Counted from the first letter of the stretch, positions 1 to 9,489 are shown. The stretch is 64,000 nucleotides of DNA from Legionella qingyii (GCF_003184185.1 NZ_QHJG01000031.1:22616-86615); one strand, 5' to 3'. Notes: generated by a model from the letters alone, not told the origin. A program made the numbers and translations.

Positions 1-1091
1 CAGTGGGTTAAGGATTTTTGTTATTTCGGAGACATTAAGAATTTTGTTATTCCCGGGCAGACGTTAGGGATTTTGTCATTGCCGAGCAGACGTTAGAGAT
101 TGTTGTCATTCCCGCGAAGGCGGGAATCTATTCATCAGTGGGCACGGCGCTTTGTTAGGAATGGGTTCCCGCCTTCGCGGGAATGACAGTGGGTTAAGGC
201 TTTTTGTTATTTCGGAGACATTAAGAATTTTGTTATTCCCGGGCAGACATTAGGGATTTTGTCATTGCTGAGCAGAGTTAGAGATTGTTGTCATACCCGA
301 GAAGGCGTTAGAGATTGTTGTCATTCCCGCGAAGGCGGGAATCTATTCATCAGTGGGCACGGCGCTTTGTTAGGAATGGGTTCCCGCCTTCGCGGGAATG
401 ACAGTGGGTTAAGGCTTTTTGTTATTTCGGAGACATTAAGAATTTTGTTATTCCCGGGCAGACATTAGGGATTTTGTCATTGCCGAGCAGACGTTAGAGA
501 TTGTTGTCATTCCCGCGAAGGCGGGAATCTATTCATCAGTGGGCACGGCGCTTTGTTAGGAATGGGTTCCCGCCTTCGCGGGAATGACAGTGGGTTAAGG
601 CTTTTTGTTATTTCGGAGACATTAAGAATTTTGTTATTCCCGGGCAGACATTAGGGATTTTGTCATTGCCGAGCAGACGTTAGAGATTGTTGTCATTCCC
701 GCGAAGGCGGGAATCTATTCATCAGTGAGCACGGCGCTTTGTTAGGAATGGGTTCCCGCTTTCGCGGGAACGACAGTGGGTTAAGGCTTTTTGTTATTCC
801 TGGGCAGACGTTAGGGATTTTGTCATTGCCGAGCAGACGTTAGAGATTGTTGTCATTCCCGCGAAGGCGGGAATCTATTCATCAGTGGGCACGGCGCTTT
901 GTTAGGAATGGGTTCCCGCCTTCGCGGGAATGACAGTGGGTTAAGGCTTTTTGTTATTTCGGAGACATTAAGAATTTTGTTATTCCCGGGCAGACATTAG
1001 GGATTTTGTTATTCCTGGGCAACGTTAGGGATTTTGTTATTGCCGAGCAGACGTTAGAGATTGTTGTCATTCCCGCGAAGGCGGGAATCTA
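1..1091. repeat. Tandem array of about six 186-bp units with internal inverted repeats
   Basis: Unit starts marked by CAGTGGGTTAAGG lie at 1, 187, 402, 588, 774 and 934. Unit lengths are 186, 215, 186, 186 and 160 bp, followed by a partial last unit that ends near 1091. Each unit holds a short palindrome, ATTCCCGC-GAAG-GCGGGAAT, and an inverted copy about 45 bp further on, so each unit can form a larger hairpin. The ATTCCC-N8-GGGAAT core resembles the dRS3-type repeats of Neisseria and similar dispersed repeats of other proteobacteria. The 215-bp unit carries an extra partial copy of the palindrome segment and the 160-bp unit has a deletion. I see no gene here. The array may continue left of the window. 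Confidence 0.95.
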
Positions 1092-1126
1092 TTCTTAATA
1101 TTATCTTTATAAAAAGGGGAATTAAT

Positions 1127-1849
1127 TTGTTGGTTGTTGAAAAAATTATTGGGCATCGAGGAGCTTCGGCTTATGCTCCAGAGAATACTTTGGCTTCATT
1201 TGAAAAAGCTTTGACTTTAGGATGTCGTTTCATAGAATTTGATGTAATGTGCAGTGCCGATGGTGAGCCTTTTGTCATTCATGACGACAGTTTAAAGAGA
1301 ACGACCAATGGACGTGGAGATGTTGGTTTGGTTGAAGCCAGTTATTTACAATCTCTGGATGCTGGCTCATGGTTTTCACGGCAATTTAAAGGCGAGCATA
1401 TTCCTCATTTTAAAGAAGTCTTGAAATGGTTGTCTTTTTCAGGCGTACAGGCAAATGTAGAAATCAAACCGTATCCAGGTGCAGAAGAACAAACTGCTGT
1501 AGCGGTGATGAGTCACATTCAACGTTATTGGCCACAGGGAAAAGACTTACCTTTAGTGTCCAGTTTTTCCTGGGATGCTCTAGTGTTATGTCGAAGTATT
1601 GCACCAGAAATGCCCTTGGGGTTGCTACTGCACACATGGGATGAGCAATGGTTGCAAAAAGCAAAACAATTGCAATGTTTTTCAATTCATTTTAATCGCA
1701 GAGTGCTAACAGAAGAGCGTGCAAAAGCAATTAAAGCTGCAGGTTATATTCTATGTGCTTATACAGTGAATCGCCGGCGTTTGGCTAATAAATTATTTGG
1801 CTGGGGTGTTGATGCAGTTTTTAGTGATTATCCTGACTTACTAGCATGA
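1127..1849 (+). CDS. ugpQ: Glycerophosphodiester phosphodiesterase (UgpQ-like)
   Basis: Hydrolyses glycerophosphodiesters to glycerol-3-phosphate and an alcohol. The N-terminal GHRGASAYAPENT motif, the EFDV segment and the HDDSLKRTTNG segment are the metal and substrate residues of the GDPD TIM barrel, and NVEIKP follows as expected. About 240 residues is the usual length for cytoplasmic UgpQ, and no signal peptide is seen. I chose TTG at 1127 because AGGGGA lies six bases upstream; TTG at 1130 is possible. A longer frame from ATG 1061 would translate the repeat array (FPRRRES), which is a common artefact. The stop overlaps the next start as ATGA, so it is coupled to the ugpB-like gene. Confidence 0.9.
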   Translation: MLVVEKIIGHRGASAYAPENTLASFEKALTLGCRFIEFDVMCSADGEPFVIHDDSLKRTTNGRGDVGLVEASYLQSLDAGSWFSRQFKGEHIPHFKEVLKWLSFSGVQANVEIKPYPGAEEQTAVAVMSHIQRYWPQGKDLPLVSSFSWDALVLCRSIAPEMPLGLLLHTWDEQWLQKAKQLQCFSIHFNRRVLTEERAKAIKAAGYILCAYTVNRRRLANKLFGWGVDAVFSDYPDLLA

Positions 1850-3123
1850 AAAAATTATTTCTTTTTTTATTCATTATCTTTTCTACCTTCTCTGTTCAGG
1901 CAAAACGGGTTGAGTTGATATTTTGGCATGGGATGGCTGGGCATTTGGGGGATGAGGTTAGATTACTTGCAGATGACTTTAATCAAAGTCAAAGTGAATA
2001 CTTTATTAAACCCGTTTATAAGGGAAATTATGTAGAGACATTAACGAGTTTTGCTGCTGCATTTAGAGCACATCATCCGCCTGCAATTGTACAGGTTTTT
2101 GAAGTTGGCACGGCCATAATGGAGTCACCTAAAGGGGTAATCAAACCGGTAGACGAGCTGATGTATGAACAAGGAATGAGCTTGCCCAAAGAGGATTTTA
2201 TTCCATCCGTCCGTGAGTTTTATAGTAAAGATGGGCAATTGATGGCTTTACCTTTTAATCTCTCTGTTGCAACTTTGTATTACAATCTGGATATTCTTGC
2301 CAAAGTAGGTTATTCGCAGGCTAATTTTCCGCGCACTTGGGCCGATATGGAAGTGCTGGCAAAAAAGTTAAAAAAAGCCGGTTATGATTGTACTTATACA
2401 ACAGCCTATCCAGGTTGGGTGCTTTTTGAATCTTTTTTGGCGATTCATGGATTACCGTTAACTCAAGGGAATCCTGCACGTGCTGTTTATGCAACACCAC
2501 AATTAGTCAGCCATTTTGAACGTTTGAAGCGTTGGCATTCACTGCGTTATTTTAGATATGCAGGTAGAGTCGATGATGCCACCATTTTATTTACCAGTGG
2601 TATTTGTCCATTATTTAGCCAGTCTTCTGGGGCTTATAACAGTTTATCCGCTTTAGTACCCTTCCATTTGGGGATAGCCAGTATGCCTTTGGATACCGCA
2701 GTGAGTCAGGTACGACATGCTAATGTGGCTGGTGGTGCTGCATTATGGGCAGTAGCTGGGCAATCAAAGAAGCAATATAAGGGAATAGCTCAATTTTTTG
2801 CGTTTATCGCAAAGCCTGAAACACAAAAGCGCTGGCATGGGCATACAGGCTATCTTCCAATAGGTTTACAAGGGAGCTATGCTGATATTTTGCAAAGCAG
2901 TAACCATCCTGCTTTATTAATGGCACGTACTGATTTAGCCGGTGAGTTACACGAAAAACAGTTACAAGGTTTTGGACCACAAAATCAGATTCGCGGTATC
3001 AATGACGAAGTTTTAGAAGCGATGTTTGCAGGTCTTCTGAGCCCAAAGGAGGCGCTGCAGGAATCTGCTGTACGAACTGATCATGTCTTGTTACGCTTTG
3101 TGAGAAATACTAGAGGACAATAA
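1846..3123 (+). CDS. ugpB: Periplasmic glycerol-3-phosphate binding protein of an ABC importer (UgpB-like)
   Basis: Solute-binding protein of the SBP_bac_1 (MalE-like) family, 425 residues. The first 19 residues form a signal peptide (KKLFLFLFIIFSTFSVQA, then KR). The segment IFWHGMAGHLGDEV near residue 25 and the GNYVETLTSFAAAFRAHHPP stretch match UgpB, which binds glycerol-3-phosphate or glycerophosphocholine. ATGA overlap with the phosphodiesterase gene fits a pathway in which diesters are taken up and cleaved inside. The permease and ATPase genes (ugpA, ugpE, ugpC) are not in this window; they may lie left of the repeat array. A long downstream gap and a convergent gene end the operon here. 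Confidence 0.88.
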   Translation: MKKLFLFLFIIFSTFSVQAKRVELIFWHGMAGHLGDEVRLLADDFNQSQSEYFIKPVYKGNYVETLTSFAAAFRAHHPPAIVQVFEVGTAIMESPKGVIKPVDELMYEQGMSLPKEDFIPSVREFYSKDGQLMALPFNLSVATLYYNLDILAKVGYSQANFPRTWADMEVLAKKLKKAGYDCTYTTAYPGWVLFESFLAIHGLPLTQGNPARAVYATPQLVSHFERLKRWHSLRYFRYAGRVDDATILFTSGICPLFSQSSGAYNSLSALVPFHLGIASMPLDTAVSQVRHANVAGGAALWAVAGQSKKQYKGIAQFFAFIAKPETQKRWHGHTGYLPIGLQGSYADILQSSNHPALLMARTDLAGELHEKQLQGFGPQNQIRGINDEVLEAMFAGLLSPKEALQESAVRTDHVLLRFVRNTRGQ

Positions 3124-3207
3124 TGATAAGGAATTAATCATTTACACAGCGATTTTGAATATTTGTGGGATGAGTATAGTGGATTCTTTCGTAAGTCCTG
3201 TGAAGAT

Positions 3208-3235
3208 AAAAAAACCTCCGCCGAGGCGGAGGTTT
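3208..3235 (-). terminator. Rho-independent terminator of the helicase-like gene
   Basis: A perfect 10-bp stem, AAACCTCCGC paired with GCGGAGGTTT, closes a CGAG tetraloop at 3212-3235. Seven A residues at 3208-3214 become a T tract on the minus strand, so it should stop the gene that ends at 3267. The plus-strand side has only three T residues, so termination of ugpB transcripts here would be weaker. Confidence 0.9.
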
Positions 3236-3266
3236 AAACGAAGTAAAAGAACATTTAATCCTTAAT

Positions 3267-6209
3267 TTACAGAGTCATCTCTTGGTGGGTGATGCCAAGG
3301 TTCTCTTCCAACTGCTCTTTCGTTTCTTGCATTTTTTTCAGTGCAGAGGTTCCTTCCTTGAACAATTTTTCAAATTTATTTTCCTCAACTTTTAGTTCTT
3401 CTATTTCCTTTTCTACTTCTTCTAGGTTTTTTTGTATTTCGTTTAATACGTCTACCCTATTGGTTGCTTTTATTTCCAGTACCTCTCTCAAGAGTGTTTC
3501 TCTCACCCACTGGAGATAGAAAAATGGATTTCTAGCAAATTCCTGCGGAAGAGCTTGACCCACTTTTCCTCCTGGGATAAGCGATAACTCCTTCTCAGCC
3601 TTAGCTAACTCCTCAAGCTTGTTTTTTATTGTTCCTTCTGTTTCCAGGCTCTTCTTTATATCATCTAATCGTTCCTGGACTAACTTCAAGTCGCCCTGCA
3701 GTTTCTCAATATCACGGGGTAACGGTTTATATTGTTGAAACAGTCTAGAGGTTTGATAGCCTTTTACTGCACTTTGTATGCGAATAGCGGCTTGTTCTTC
3801 TGCTTGAGCCCGTTTTTCTCTGTTTTCCATAACTGCTCTTGTTTTTGCTGCCGAATCTTTAGGATGAATGATCTCTTCTACCGTGAGAATTAGACCTTTA
3901 CCTTCATATTGGTTATCAATGTATTGCTGAGCACGAGCTGAAACATCTTTATTTCTGACACAACGACCCGTTGCCTGAGGTCCTGAAAGGATTCCATTAA
4001 TCACATTGATATCTGATTCAATCACCGGTGAATGAGTATTTATAATTTGCACATTCAGGATGTCTCTAATACTTACTCCTGTTGCAATGACCTGATCGGC
4101 TACAATATGCGTCCTAAGTCCTACTTCAATTTGAGCAAGTTGCTCACCAATTATAGATGAATCCGTACTCATATCGATTGCAGTGGCGTAATTCTCGGTT
4201 GCTTTTAATGCCTCCAAGTTAACTGGAGTTGCCTTGGCCACAATATCAGATATAGGTTGTGACGCTTTGATGTTCGCCACCATTGCTTCTGCTCTATCCA
4301 AAATCAATTTGACTATGGCGTTTCTTTGTTCAGCAGGCAATTTAGAAATGGGGGCTCCCAGCTTTGTCAGCGCTTCATTTAATTTTACTCTGTCTTTTGC
4401 TTCACACTCTTTAAGCTTTGATAAAAATAGATCATGTATCTCGTCATTTTTTATCTTATATTTCGAAATATGCTGATCCCACTCTTTCAAATATTCTTCC
4501 AATTTATGAGTTCGGTCCTTCTCAGCAAGATCGGTAGGCTTTTCATTAAAGACAAGTGCAAGAGCATAGCTGTTAATTGTTCTTTGAATATCTTTTTGCT
4601 GTTCCGTATCGATATCTTTTTTCAAATCCACTGCACGCACAGGGACGTCTTTTTCTATTGTTTCTTTCTCAATTGCACCATTAAATTTCTTAGCCAACTG
4701 TAGTTTTGCTTTGATTTCAGAGTTTCTTCTAAATTCAGCGACTTGAGCTTGGTATTGTTCAATGGTAGCTCCATCTCCACGGGCAATTTTTTGATAGATT
4801 TCAGCTAATTTCTCACGCGTTGCTTTGTCATCAGAAAAACCCATATTGCGTTGACAACGGATACGGTTTAATTCCAATGCTTGCTCAATGGCTTGTTGTT
4901 CAGCCACACTATCTTCAATCTCTATATGTGCTTTCTTGATCTGTTCTTTTAATTCAACAGGATTAGTATAACCATTCATCCCTTCTTCGAGATAATAATC
5001 GTCAAAGTAATGGGCTACAGCTTGTGTAACTAAATCTTTCTCAGCTAAATAAGCTACTTCTGGTTGAATTGGACGAATTGTTCCTAACTCAATTGCAGCT
5101 CCAAGACTTAAATCATCCAAAGGTTCCCCTGGGAAAAGATCATACAATTTGGAAGTTGGTGTTGCTGTTAATGCCAGGATTGAATTGCGATCCTTTAATC
5201 CTTTCAAAATTTGAGCGTCTTCATCATTAAATGTATGACGATGGCTTTCATCAATTAATACCATGGAATTTTTTATTTCATCGGCAATATACTTGAATAA
5301 AGGATGTTCAGCTTGTAAAACGATTTGATCAAAATGATCTTCAGAAGTATTTTCGATCACTGAGGCGAAATACTTCTTGATTTCTTCAATATCCAACTCG
5401 GTTAACTGATCCCAATCTGCAACGTCAACATTTCGTTTAATGGTTTCCAAAGTGAAAACGCTAGGAGTATGCTTATTACCATTGACAACACCTGCACCAA
5501 GCATTTTTTGTGTTTCAAGCGATTGTTGATCAACTAATGTCTTATCGGGAACAATCATGACGGTGCGTCCAACAGCTTGAGCAATACCCGCCATAACAAT
5601 ACTTTTACCTGAACCAGTTCCCATTACTGCAAGCCGTTGTTCTTTCCCTTCTTTCAGACTGTTGTAATATTTTGCTAATATTTCAGTTTGATAAGCATGT
5701 GGAATAAAAGATTTGGTTTCTACGGATAACCCTTTCTTGGTTACCGCACGAAGATCGCCTTCTTTGTCATAGATTAATTTAACGGTAGCTGCTTGAGACG
5801 GGTCAAAGAATAATTTTCCTCTACTAACTTCTGCATTAAGTTTACTGGTAATATTCACAGTATACTCTTGTTTATCCTCTTGTATTCCATCATAGGTCAT
5901 ATCAACAGTATATACAGCGCCACCAATAGTGATTGCGGCTTCAAGATGTGGCTTGTTATCTTCTTTTTTTACCCATTGACTTTTTTCTTCTCCTGGTTTG
6001 CCTGCCTTTGCTAAAATCGCTTTCACGACATTTCCAATTTTAGGATCTTTCTTTGAGTTTTCTAAATCAATCGAATCCTTCGCTGAGCCAACTGTAACTA
6101 CTGCTCCACCGGAAACTACTTCTTTAAGTAAGTGAACAGCTGCAACGGTATCGGTGTAATCTTTAAGATCGTCAATTTGTTTTTCAACAATTTTACTTTC
6201 TGCGCCCAT
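3267..6209 (-). CDS. SF2 helicase-like protein with IQ motif and coiled coil; candidate Dot/Icm effector
   Basis: 980 residues. A RecA-like SF2 core is visible: Walker A GTGSGKS at 197-203, DESH box at 320-323, LTAT (motif III) at 347-350, ATGVSIRDIL (motif V) near 709-718 and QATGRCVR (motif VI) at 745-752. About 160 N-terminal residues match nothing I know. A long charged helical insert fills 420-660. Residues 807-824 fit a calmodulin-binding IQ motif (I811, Q812, K816, G817, Y818, R822). The tail from about 835 is Glu/Lys-rich and predicted coiled coil, and ends in an acidic stretch followed by hydrophobic residues (GITHQEMTL), as in many Legionella type IVB secreted proteins. No signal peptide. 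It stands alone with its own terminator. Helicase or nucleic-acid translocase activity is likely from motifs; secretion is inference. Confidence 0.75.
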   Translation of the reverse strand: MGAESKIVEKQIDDLKDYTDTVAAVHLLKEVVSGGAVVTVGSAKDSIDLENSKKDPKIGNVVKAILAKAGKPGEEKSQWVKKEDNKPHLEAAITIGGAVYTVDMTYDGIQEDKQEYTVNITSKLNAEVSRGKLFFDPSQAATVKLIYDKEGDLRAVTKKGLSVETKSFIPHAYQTEILAKYYNSLKEGKEQRLAVMGTGSGKSIVMAGIAQAVGRTVMIVPDKTLVDQQSLETQKMLGAGVVNGNKHTPSVFTLETIKRNVDVADWDQLTELDIEEIKKYFASVIENTSEDHFDQIVLQAEHPLFKYIADEIKNSMVLIDESHRHTFNDEDAQILKGLKDRNSILALTATPTSKLYDLFPGEPLDDLSLGAAIELGTIRPIQPEVAYLAEKDLVTQAVAHYFDDYYLEEGMNGYTNPVELKEQIKKAHIEIEDSVAEQQAIEQALELNRIRCQRNMGFSDDKATREKLAEIYQKIARGDGATIEQYQAQVAEFRRNSEIKAKLQLAKKFNGAIEKETIEKDVPVRAVDLKKDIDTEQQKDIQRTINSYALALVFNEKPTDLAEKDRTHKLEEYLKEWDQHISKYKIKNDEIHDLFLSKLKECEAKDRVKLNEALTKLGAPISKLPAEQRNAIVKLILDRAEAMVANIKASQPISDIVAKATPVNLEALKATENYATAIDMSTDSSIIGEQLAQIEVGLRTHIVADQVIATGVSIRDILNVQIINTHSPVIESDINVINGILSGPQATGRCVRNKDVSARAQQYIDNQYEGKGLILTVEEIIHPKDSAAKTRAVMENREKRAQAEEQAAIRIQSAVKGYQTSRLFQQYKPLPRDIEKLQGDLKLVQERLDDIKKSLETEGTIKNKLEELAKAEKELSLIPGGKVGQALPQEFARNPFFYLQWVRETLLREVLEIKATNRVDVLNEIQKNLEEVEKEIEELKVEENKFEKLFKEGTSALKKMQETKEQLEENLGITHQEMTL

Positions 6210-6569
6210 ATGATTTTCCCCTTAAGAATACATTTCTAACATTAAAGTTTAAGTTAGGTCATTGTGAGTTGTATTTGATAAGGTGAGTCACAATTTACCT
6301 AATAGGTGGGATTATACAAAAAAAATATTAAGTGACTATTAAGTGATTTTGTTGAAAATAAATTGATCATATGAGGGTATAATTAAAAGGAGCAGTGATG
6401 GTAAAGAAAAGATGATTTTGTGTTTTTATTATTTATTGTATTTTAAATTTCTTTTCTTTGTTAATATTTGTGGCGAGATGGCTCTTTTTTTGATAAAAAT
6501 AAAATTTTATTGGTTTTTATTTTTGAAAAAAAGATAAGATGACACAGGATTGTGAGGCGAGGGCGGCAA
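6210..6569. other. AT-rich divergent intergenic region
   Basis: About 360 bp between the helicase-like gene (minus) and the first paralog (plus). It is very AT-rich and must hold promoters for both directions. A TATAAT hexamer occurs at 6378-6383, but its best upstream -35 match (TTGAAA at 6352) is 20 bp away, so I do not call a promoter. No RNA gene or repeat is recognised. Confidence 0.5.
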
Positions 6570-7625
6570 ATGACATATCTAAAGTTCAATCAAAGTGGGA
6601 TAAAGAATAAAATTAATTCTCGTCTGGTCAGTTTAGGTCTGGAATCTGATGAGCGAATGATACAAACTCTAGAAGAAAACCCTCAATATATTAATCGCCT
6701 CACTTCCTTATTCAGTGTATTAAAGAAATATAATGTTGTATTGAATGATCTGCTTCATAAGGCCATCGCAAGTAATGTTGCTCAAGCTGGTGCTGTGGTC
6801 GATTTATTAGAATTTATGCACGAAGTAGGGATCGATCCCGAATTTATTTCCCTGGAACGTGTATTCGTGAGCGCAAAATCAGAAACAACTCTGAAACAAG
6901 GGATGCAAATACTTAAAACTAATAACTCACTTGATTCAGCGAGCTTGAATCTTATGTTTGCTTATCCTGAGGAATCTTTATTAATTGCTGATTTAATCGT
7001 TAATTTTCAAAAACACGCTTATTCCACTGAGAAAATAATTGAAAAGCTCCATCAATTTTCCGAAGGAAAGATGAGTACAGTAATCGAGCTCTTTACGTTG
7101 CTCTTAAGTAAGAACCTCTATTATTTTGAATGTTTCGATATTTTTTTAAGACAACAAAAAAATATAGATAAAATTTATGAAGGTGCAAAAAAACTTGTTG
7201 CTAAAGATAAACTGGCGCCAAGCTATTTCGAAGTTATTGAAAAAGATCCAATGAATGCCAATATTCTTGCTAATATTATTTTGTTATTAGATCTCGCATC
7301 ATTAATTGATTATCGGAAAACAGAAGATGTATTAATAGCAAGCAAATTGGGAGTAGGGGCGTTTCATTTTTTGACCCACTTACAGCATGCAGATATGTTA
7401 GATGCTGAAAATTATAACAAAGTTTGTCGATATAATAGTCCTATTCTAAACCACCCTGATGTGATTAAATTGTTTAGTAGTTTTCCTTTGTTTGAAGAAT
7501 TTGACAGAGAAGAATTAGAAAAAATGTTGTCTTTAATTACTAAAAAAACAAGTGCAGATGCTGATTTGGAAGAATTCATTGAAATGATTGAAAAACATCA
7601 ATTTAGCAGCAAGCAACATCCCTAA
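6570..7625 (+). CDS. Helical protein of unknown function, paralog of the next gene
   Basis: 351 residues, no domain that I recognise. The protein is almost wholly alpha-helical, with Leu/Ile-rich repeats of about 30-40 residues, no signal peptide and no membrane segment. It aligns along its length with the following gene: both share SLGLESDERM/NLGTDQHM near the N terminus, the central KIYEGAKKLVA block and SKLGVGA(F/Y)HF near residue 260. I chose ATG 6570 over GTG 6552 because GAGGG at 6559-6563 gives a good ribosome-binding site for 6570. Lone paralog pairs without a pathway neighbour are common among Legionella effectors, but the C terminus shows no clear secretion signal, so an effector role is only a possibility. 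Confidence 0.75.
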   Translation: MTYLKFNQSGIKNKINSRLVSLGLESDERMIQTLEENPQYINRLTSLFSVLKKYNVVLNDLLHKAIASNVAQAGAVVDLLEFMHEVGIDPEFISLERVFVSAKSETTLKQGMQILKTNNSLDSASLNLMFAYPEESLLIADLIVNFQKHAYSTEKIIEKLHQFSEGKMSTVIELFTLLLSKNLYYFECFDIFLRQQKNIDKIYEGAKKLVAKDKLAPSYFEVIEKDPMNANILANIILLLDLASLIDYRKTEDVLIASKLGVGAFHFLTHLQHADMLDAENYNKVCRYNSPILNHPDVIKLFSSFPLFEEFDREELEKMLSLITKKTSADADLEEFIEMIEKHQFSSKQHP

Positions 7626-7698
7626 GCAATAGAATTTTTTGCTTAATATAATCATTTTGTGTTATATTTTGTCCTTAGAGAGCAATTTAAGGACAGTT

Positions 7699-8856
7699 AT
7701 GGTTGATATAACTAATAGCCAAGATCCCGAGCCAGTGGGAAGTAATAATACTCAAAAGAATAGTACTCAAATGATAATGCAAGTATTAACTAATGATGCA
7801 AAATCCACAGCACCCATCCCTGATTTTATTAACCGTCTAAAAAGGTTAAATTTGGGAACCGATCAGCACATGATTAGTCTTATTTCAGACCATCCTGATT
7901 ATGGTAACCGACTAATTTCTTTATTTAAAGTTTTGAAAGAAGCCAAAGTTTTTATAACTAACGATCTTGAATTAATCATTTCCAAAAATATTAACAGTGT
8001 CGGTGGAGCTGTCAATTTGTTTGGATTGATTAAAGAATTAGATATTGATCCTCATGTGCTTTCATTGGATCGTTTATTTAAAGCTGCACGATTTGATTCA
8101 AACGTAGCACAAAGCGCGCGAGAATTACATCAGCTAGGTGTGCTTGATTTGGACACTTTTGAATTGTTGCTGACTTATCCAGGACAATCTCTTGACATTA
8201 CACGCTTGATTATTAATCTTCAAGAACATGCCTACAATGCTTCAAGTTTAGTAGAGAAACTTCGTGATAGTTCGATTTCAGCAAATCATATGAGTATAGC
8301 GCTGGATCTGCTTAATTTAATGCTTGAAAATAATAGCTATTATTCAAATGCAATTAATATTCTTTTAAGACAAGAACAATATATCAATAAAATTTATGAA
8401 GGGGCTAAAAAACTTGTAGCAGAACATTACCCATTGTGTACCTATTTTGAGTTGGTTGAGGAAAACCCCCAAAATGCTAATATTTTCGCGAAAAATATTT
8501 TGTTATTAACTAATGCATCACTCATTGATCGTGACAATCTAGATGATTTATTAATGGTAAGCAAATTAGGTGTTGGAGCCTATCATTTCATGAAGCATTT
8601 GCAACTGGCAGGTATGTTAAATGCTGGAAATATGCAAAGAATCTGTCAGCCCAATAATATATTGAATCAAAATGAAATTATTGGAAAATTAAGTAATCTT
8701 CCTTTGATAGCGAGATTCGAAAGCGAAGAATTGGAGCGGATGTTAGAATTAGTGAGTAAAGCCGCAAGTTCCGGGACGGATATTCAACTCTTCAATGAAA
8801 TCATAGAGACACATCTTATTCCATGTGCCGGATGTTCACATCCAGGACTACCGTGA
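7699..8856 (+). CDS. Helical protein of unknown function, paralog of the previous gene
   Basis: 385 residues. ATG 7699 is preferred: AAGGA at 7689-7693 gives proper spacing, while a frame extended to 7639 would add a hydrophobic stretch that lies in the intergenic gap. After an Asn/Ser/Gln-rich start of about 35 residues, absent from the paralog, the rest aligns with the upstream protein, including NRLISLFKVLKEA, KIYEGAKKLVAE and SKLGVGAYHFMKHLQ. The C terminus differs (IPCAGCSHPGLP with two Cys). The 73-bp gap suggests a tandem duplication followed by divergence; co-transcription is possible. No function is assigned. Confidence 0.75.
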   Translation: MVDITNSQDPEPVGSNNTQKNSTQMIMQVLTNDAKSTAPIPDFINRLKRLNLGTDQHMISLISDHPDYGNRLISLFKVLKEAKVFITNDLELIISKNINSVGGAVNLFGLIKELDIDPHVLSLDRLFKAARFDSNVAQSARELHQLGVLDLDTFELLLTYPGQSLDITRLIINLQEHAYNASSLVEKLRDSSISANHMSIALDLLNLMLENNSYYSNAINILLRQEQYINKIYEGAKKLVAEHYPLCTYFELVEENPQNANIFAKNILLLTNASLIDRDNLDDLLMVSKLGVGAYHFMKHLQLAGMLNAGNMQRICQPNNILNQNEIIGKLSNLPLIARFESEELERMLELVSKAASSGTDIQLFNEIIETHLIPCAGCSHPGLP

Positions 8857-8994
8857 TAAATGAGTAAGCAGCTTGGCTGTTTGCTCTTTACTCCTCCAAA
8901 TCAAAATTGAGTTCAAACGACGAAACTTTTTTCTTGTTTGAGGAAAGTTTAACACGTGAGCACTCATTCTATTCTCGAATGTTTCCTGACTCTT

Positions 8995-9312
8995 TTACTG
9001 AATTTTTGGCAGAGCATTTAATTGCAACTGGATTGCTTGCCGTCTTGCAGCTTCATCCTGCTTTTCTTTTATGGCAATGGAATCATTTATGGCATTAATC
9101 TTATGTTCCTGTTGGACAACTTCAGCGCTGTCTATAGATGTATTCGCATCCACGGGTACATCTGGATAAGCTACTTGCGGCGGATTATACCCCGGGGCAT
9201 AAGTATACTGAATTGGTTGATTTGTTGTTCCAACTACATAGGCTGTTGGAGCACAGCCTATGAGAATAAACATCATTCCTAAGAGACTAACAGTGCAGGT
9301 TACCTTTATCAT
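8995..9312 (-). CDS. Small predicted lipoprotein
   Basis: 105 residues with a type II signal peptide: VSLLGMMFILIGC, lipobox LIGC ending at Cys20. The mature part has a Tyr/Pro-rich segment (YTYAPGYNPPQVAYPDVP) and a charged helical tail. The next residue after Cys is Ala, which suggests outer-membrane sorting. I recognise no family. It stands alone between a plus-strand gene and slt. Confidence 0.65.
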   Translation of the reverse strand: MIKVTCTVSLLGMMFILIGCAPTAYVVGTTNQPIQYTYAPGYNPPQVAYPDVPVDANTSIDSAEVVQQEHKINAINDSIAIKEKQDEAARRQAIQLQLNALPKIQ

Positions 9313-9451
9313 GAGACATCGCCTTTAAAGCATAAGGTGTAATAGCTTTTCACCTCAATTGTATAATTATAGATCAAGTATGTAATTATTTTTTATTGAT
9401 GGTCTGCACGAAGGCGCAGCTGTGATTTGGATTTTCTGATAATGTTCATAA

Positions 9452-9478
9452 CCCAGGTTCCTATTTACTCCACCTGGG
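9452..9478. terminator. CCCAGGT/ACCTGGG hairpin after slt
   Basis: A 7-bp stem, CCCAGGT at 9452-9458 and ACCTGGG at 9472-9478, with a 13-nt loop, lies 12 bp after the slt stop. No T tract follows on the minus strand, so strength is doubtful. It belongs to a set of CCTGGG-type hairpins found after several genes in this window. Confidence 0.5.
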
Positions 9479-9489
9479 CTATGACTCGA

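Noticed and set aside
259..468. 69-codon plus-strand ORF in the repeat array
   Set aside because: It translates the palindromic repeats (CHSREGGNL type), a known artefact; no ribosome-binding site.
1..1091. CRISPR-like regular array
   Set aside because: Units are 186 bp and nearly identical throughout; there are no unique spacers of constant length.
6398..6415. Five-codon ORF with a good AAGGAG site before the first paralog
   Set aside because: Too short to support; no paired attenuator structure seen after it.
8907..9098. 63-codon plus-strand ORF
   Set aside because: Overlaps the lipoprotein gene on the other strand, no ribosome-binding site, no family signal.
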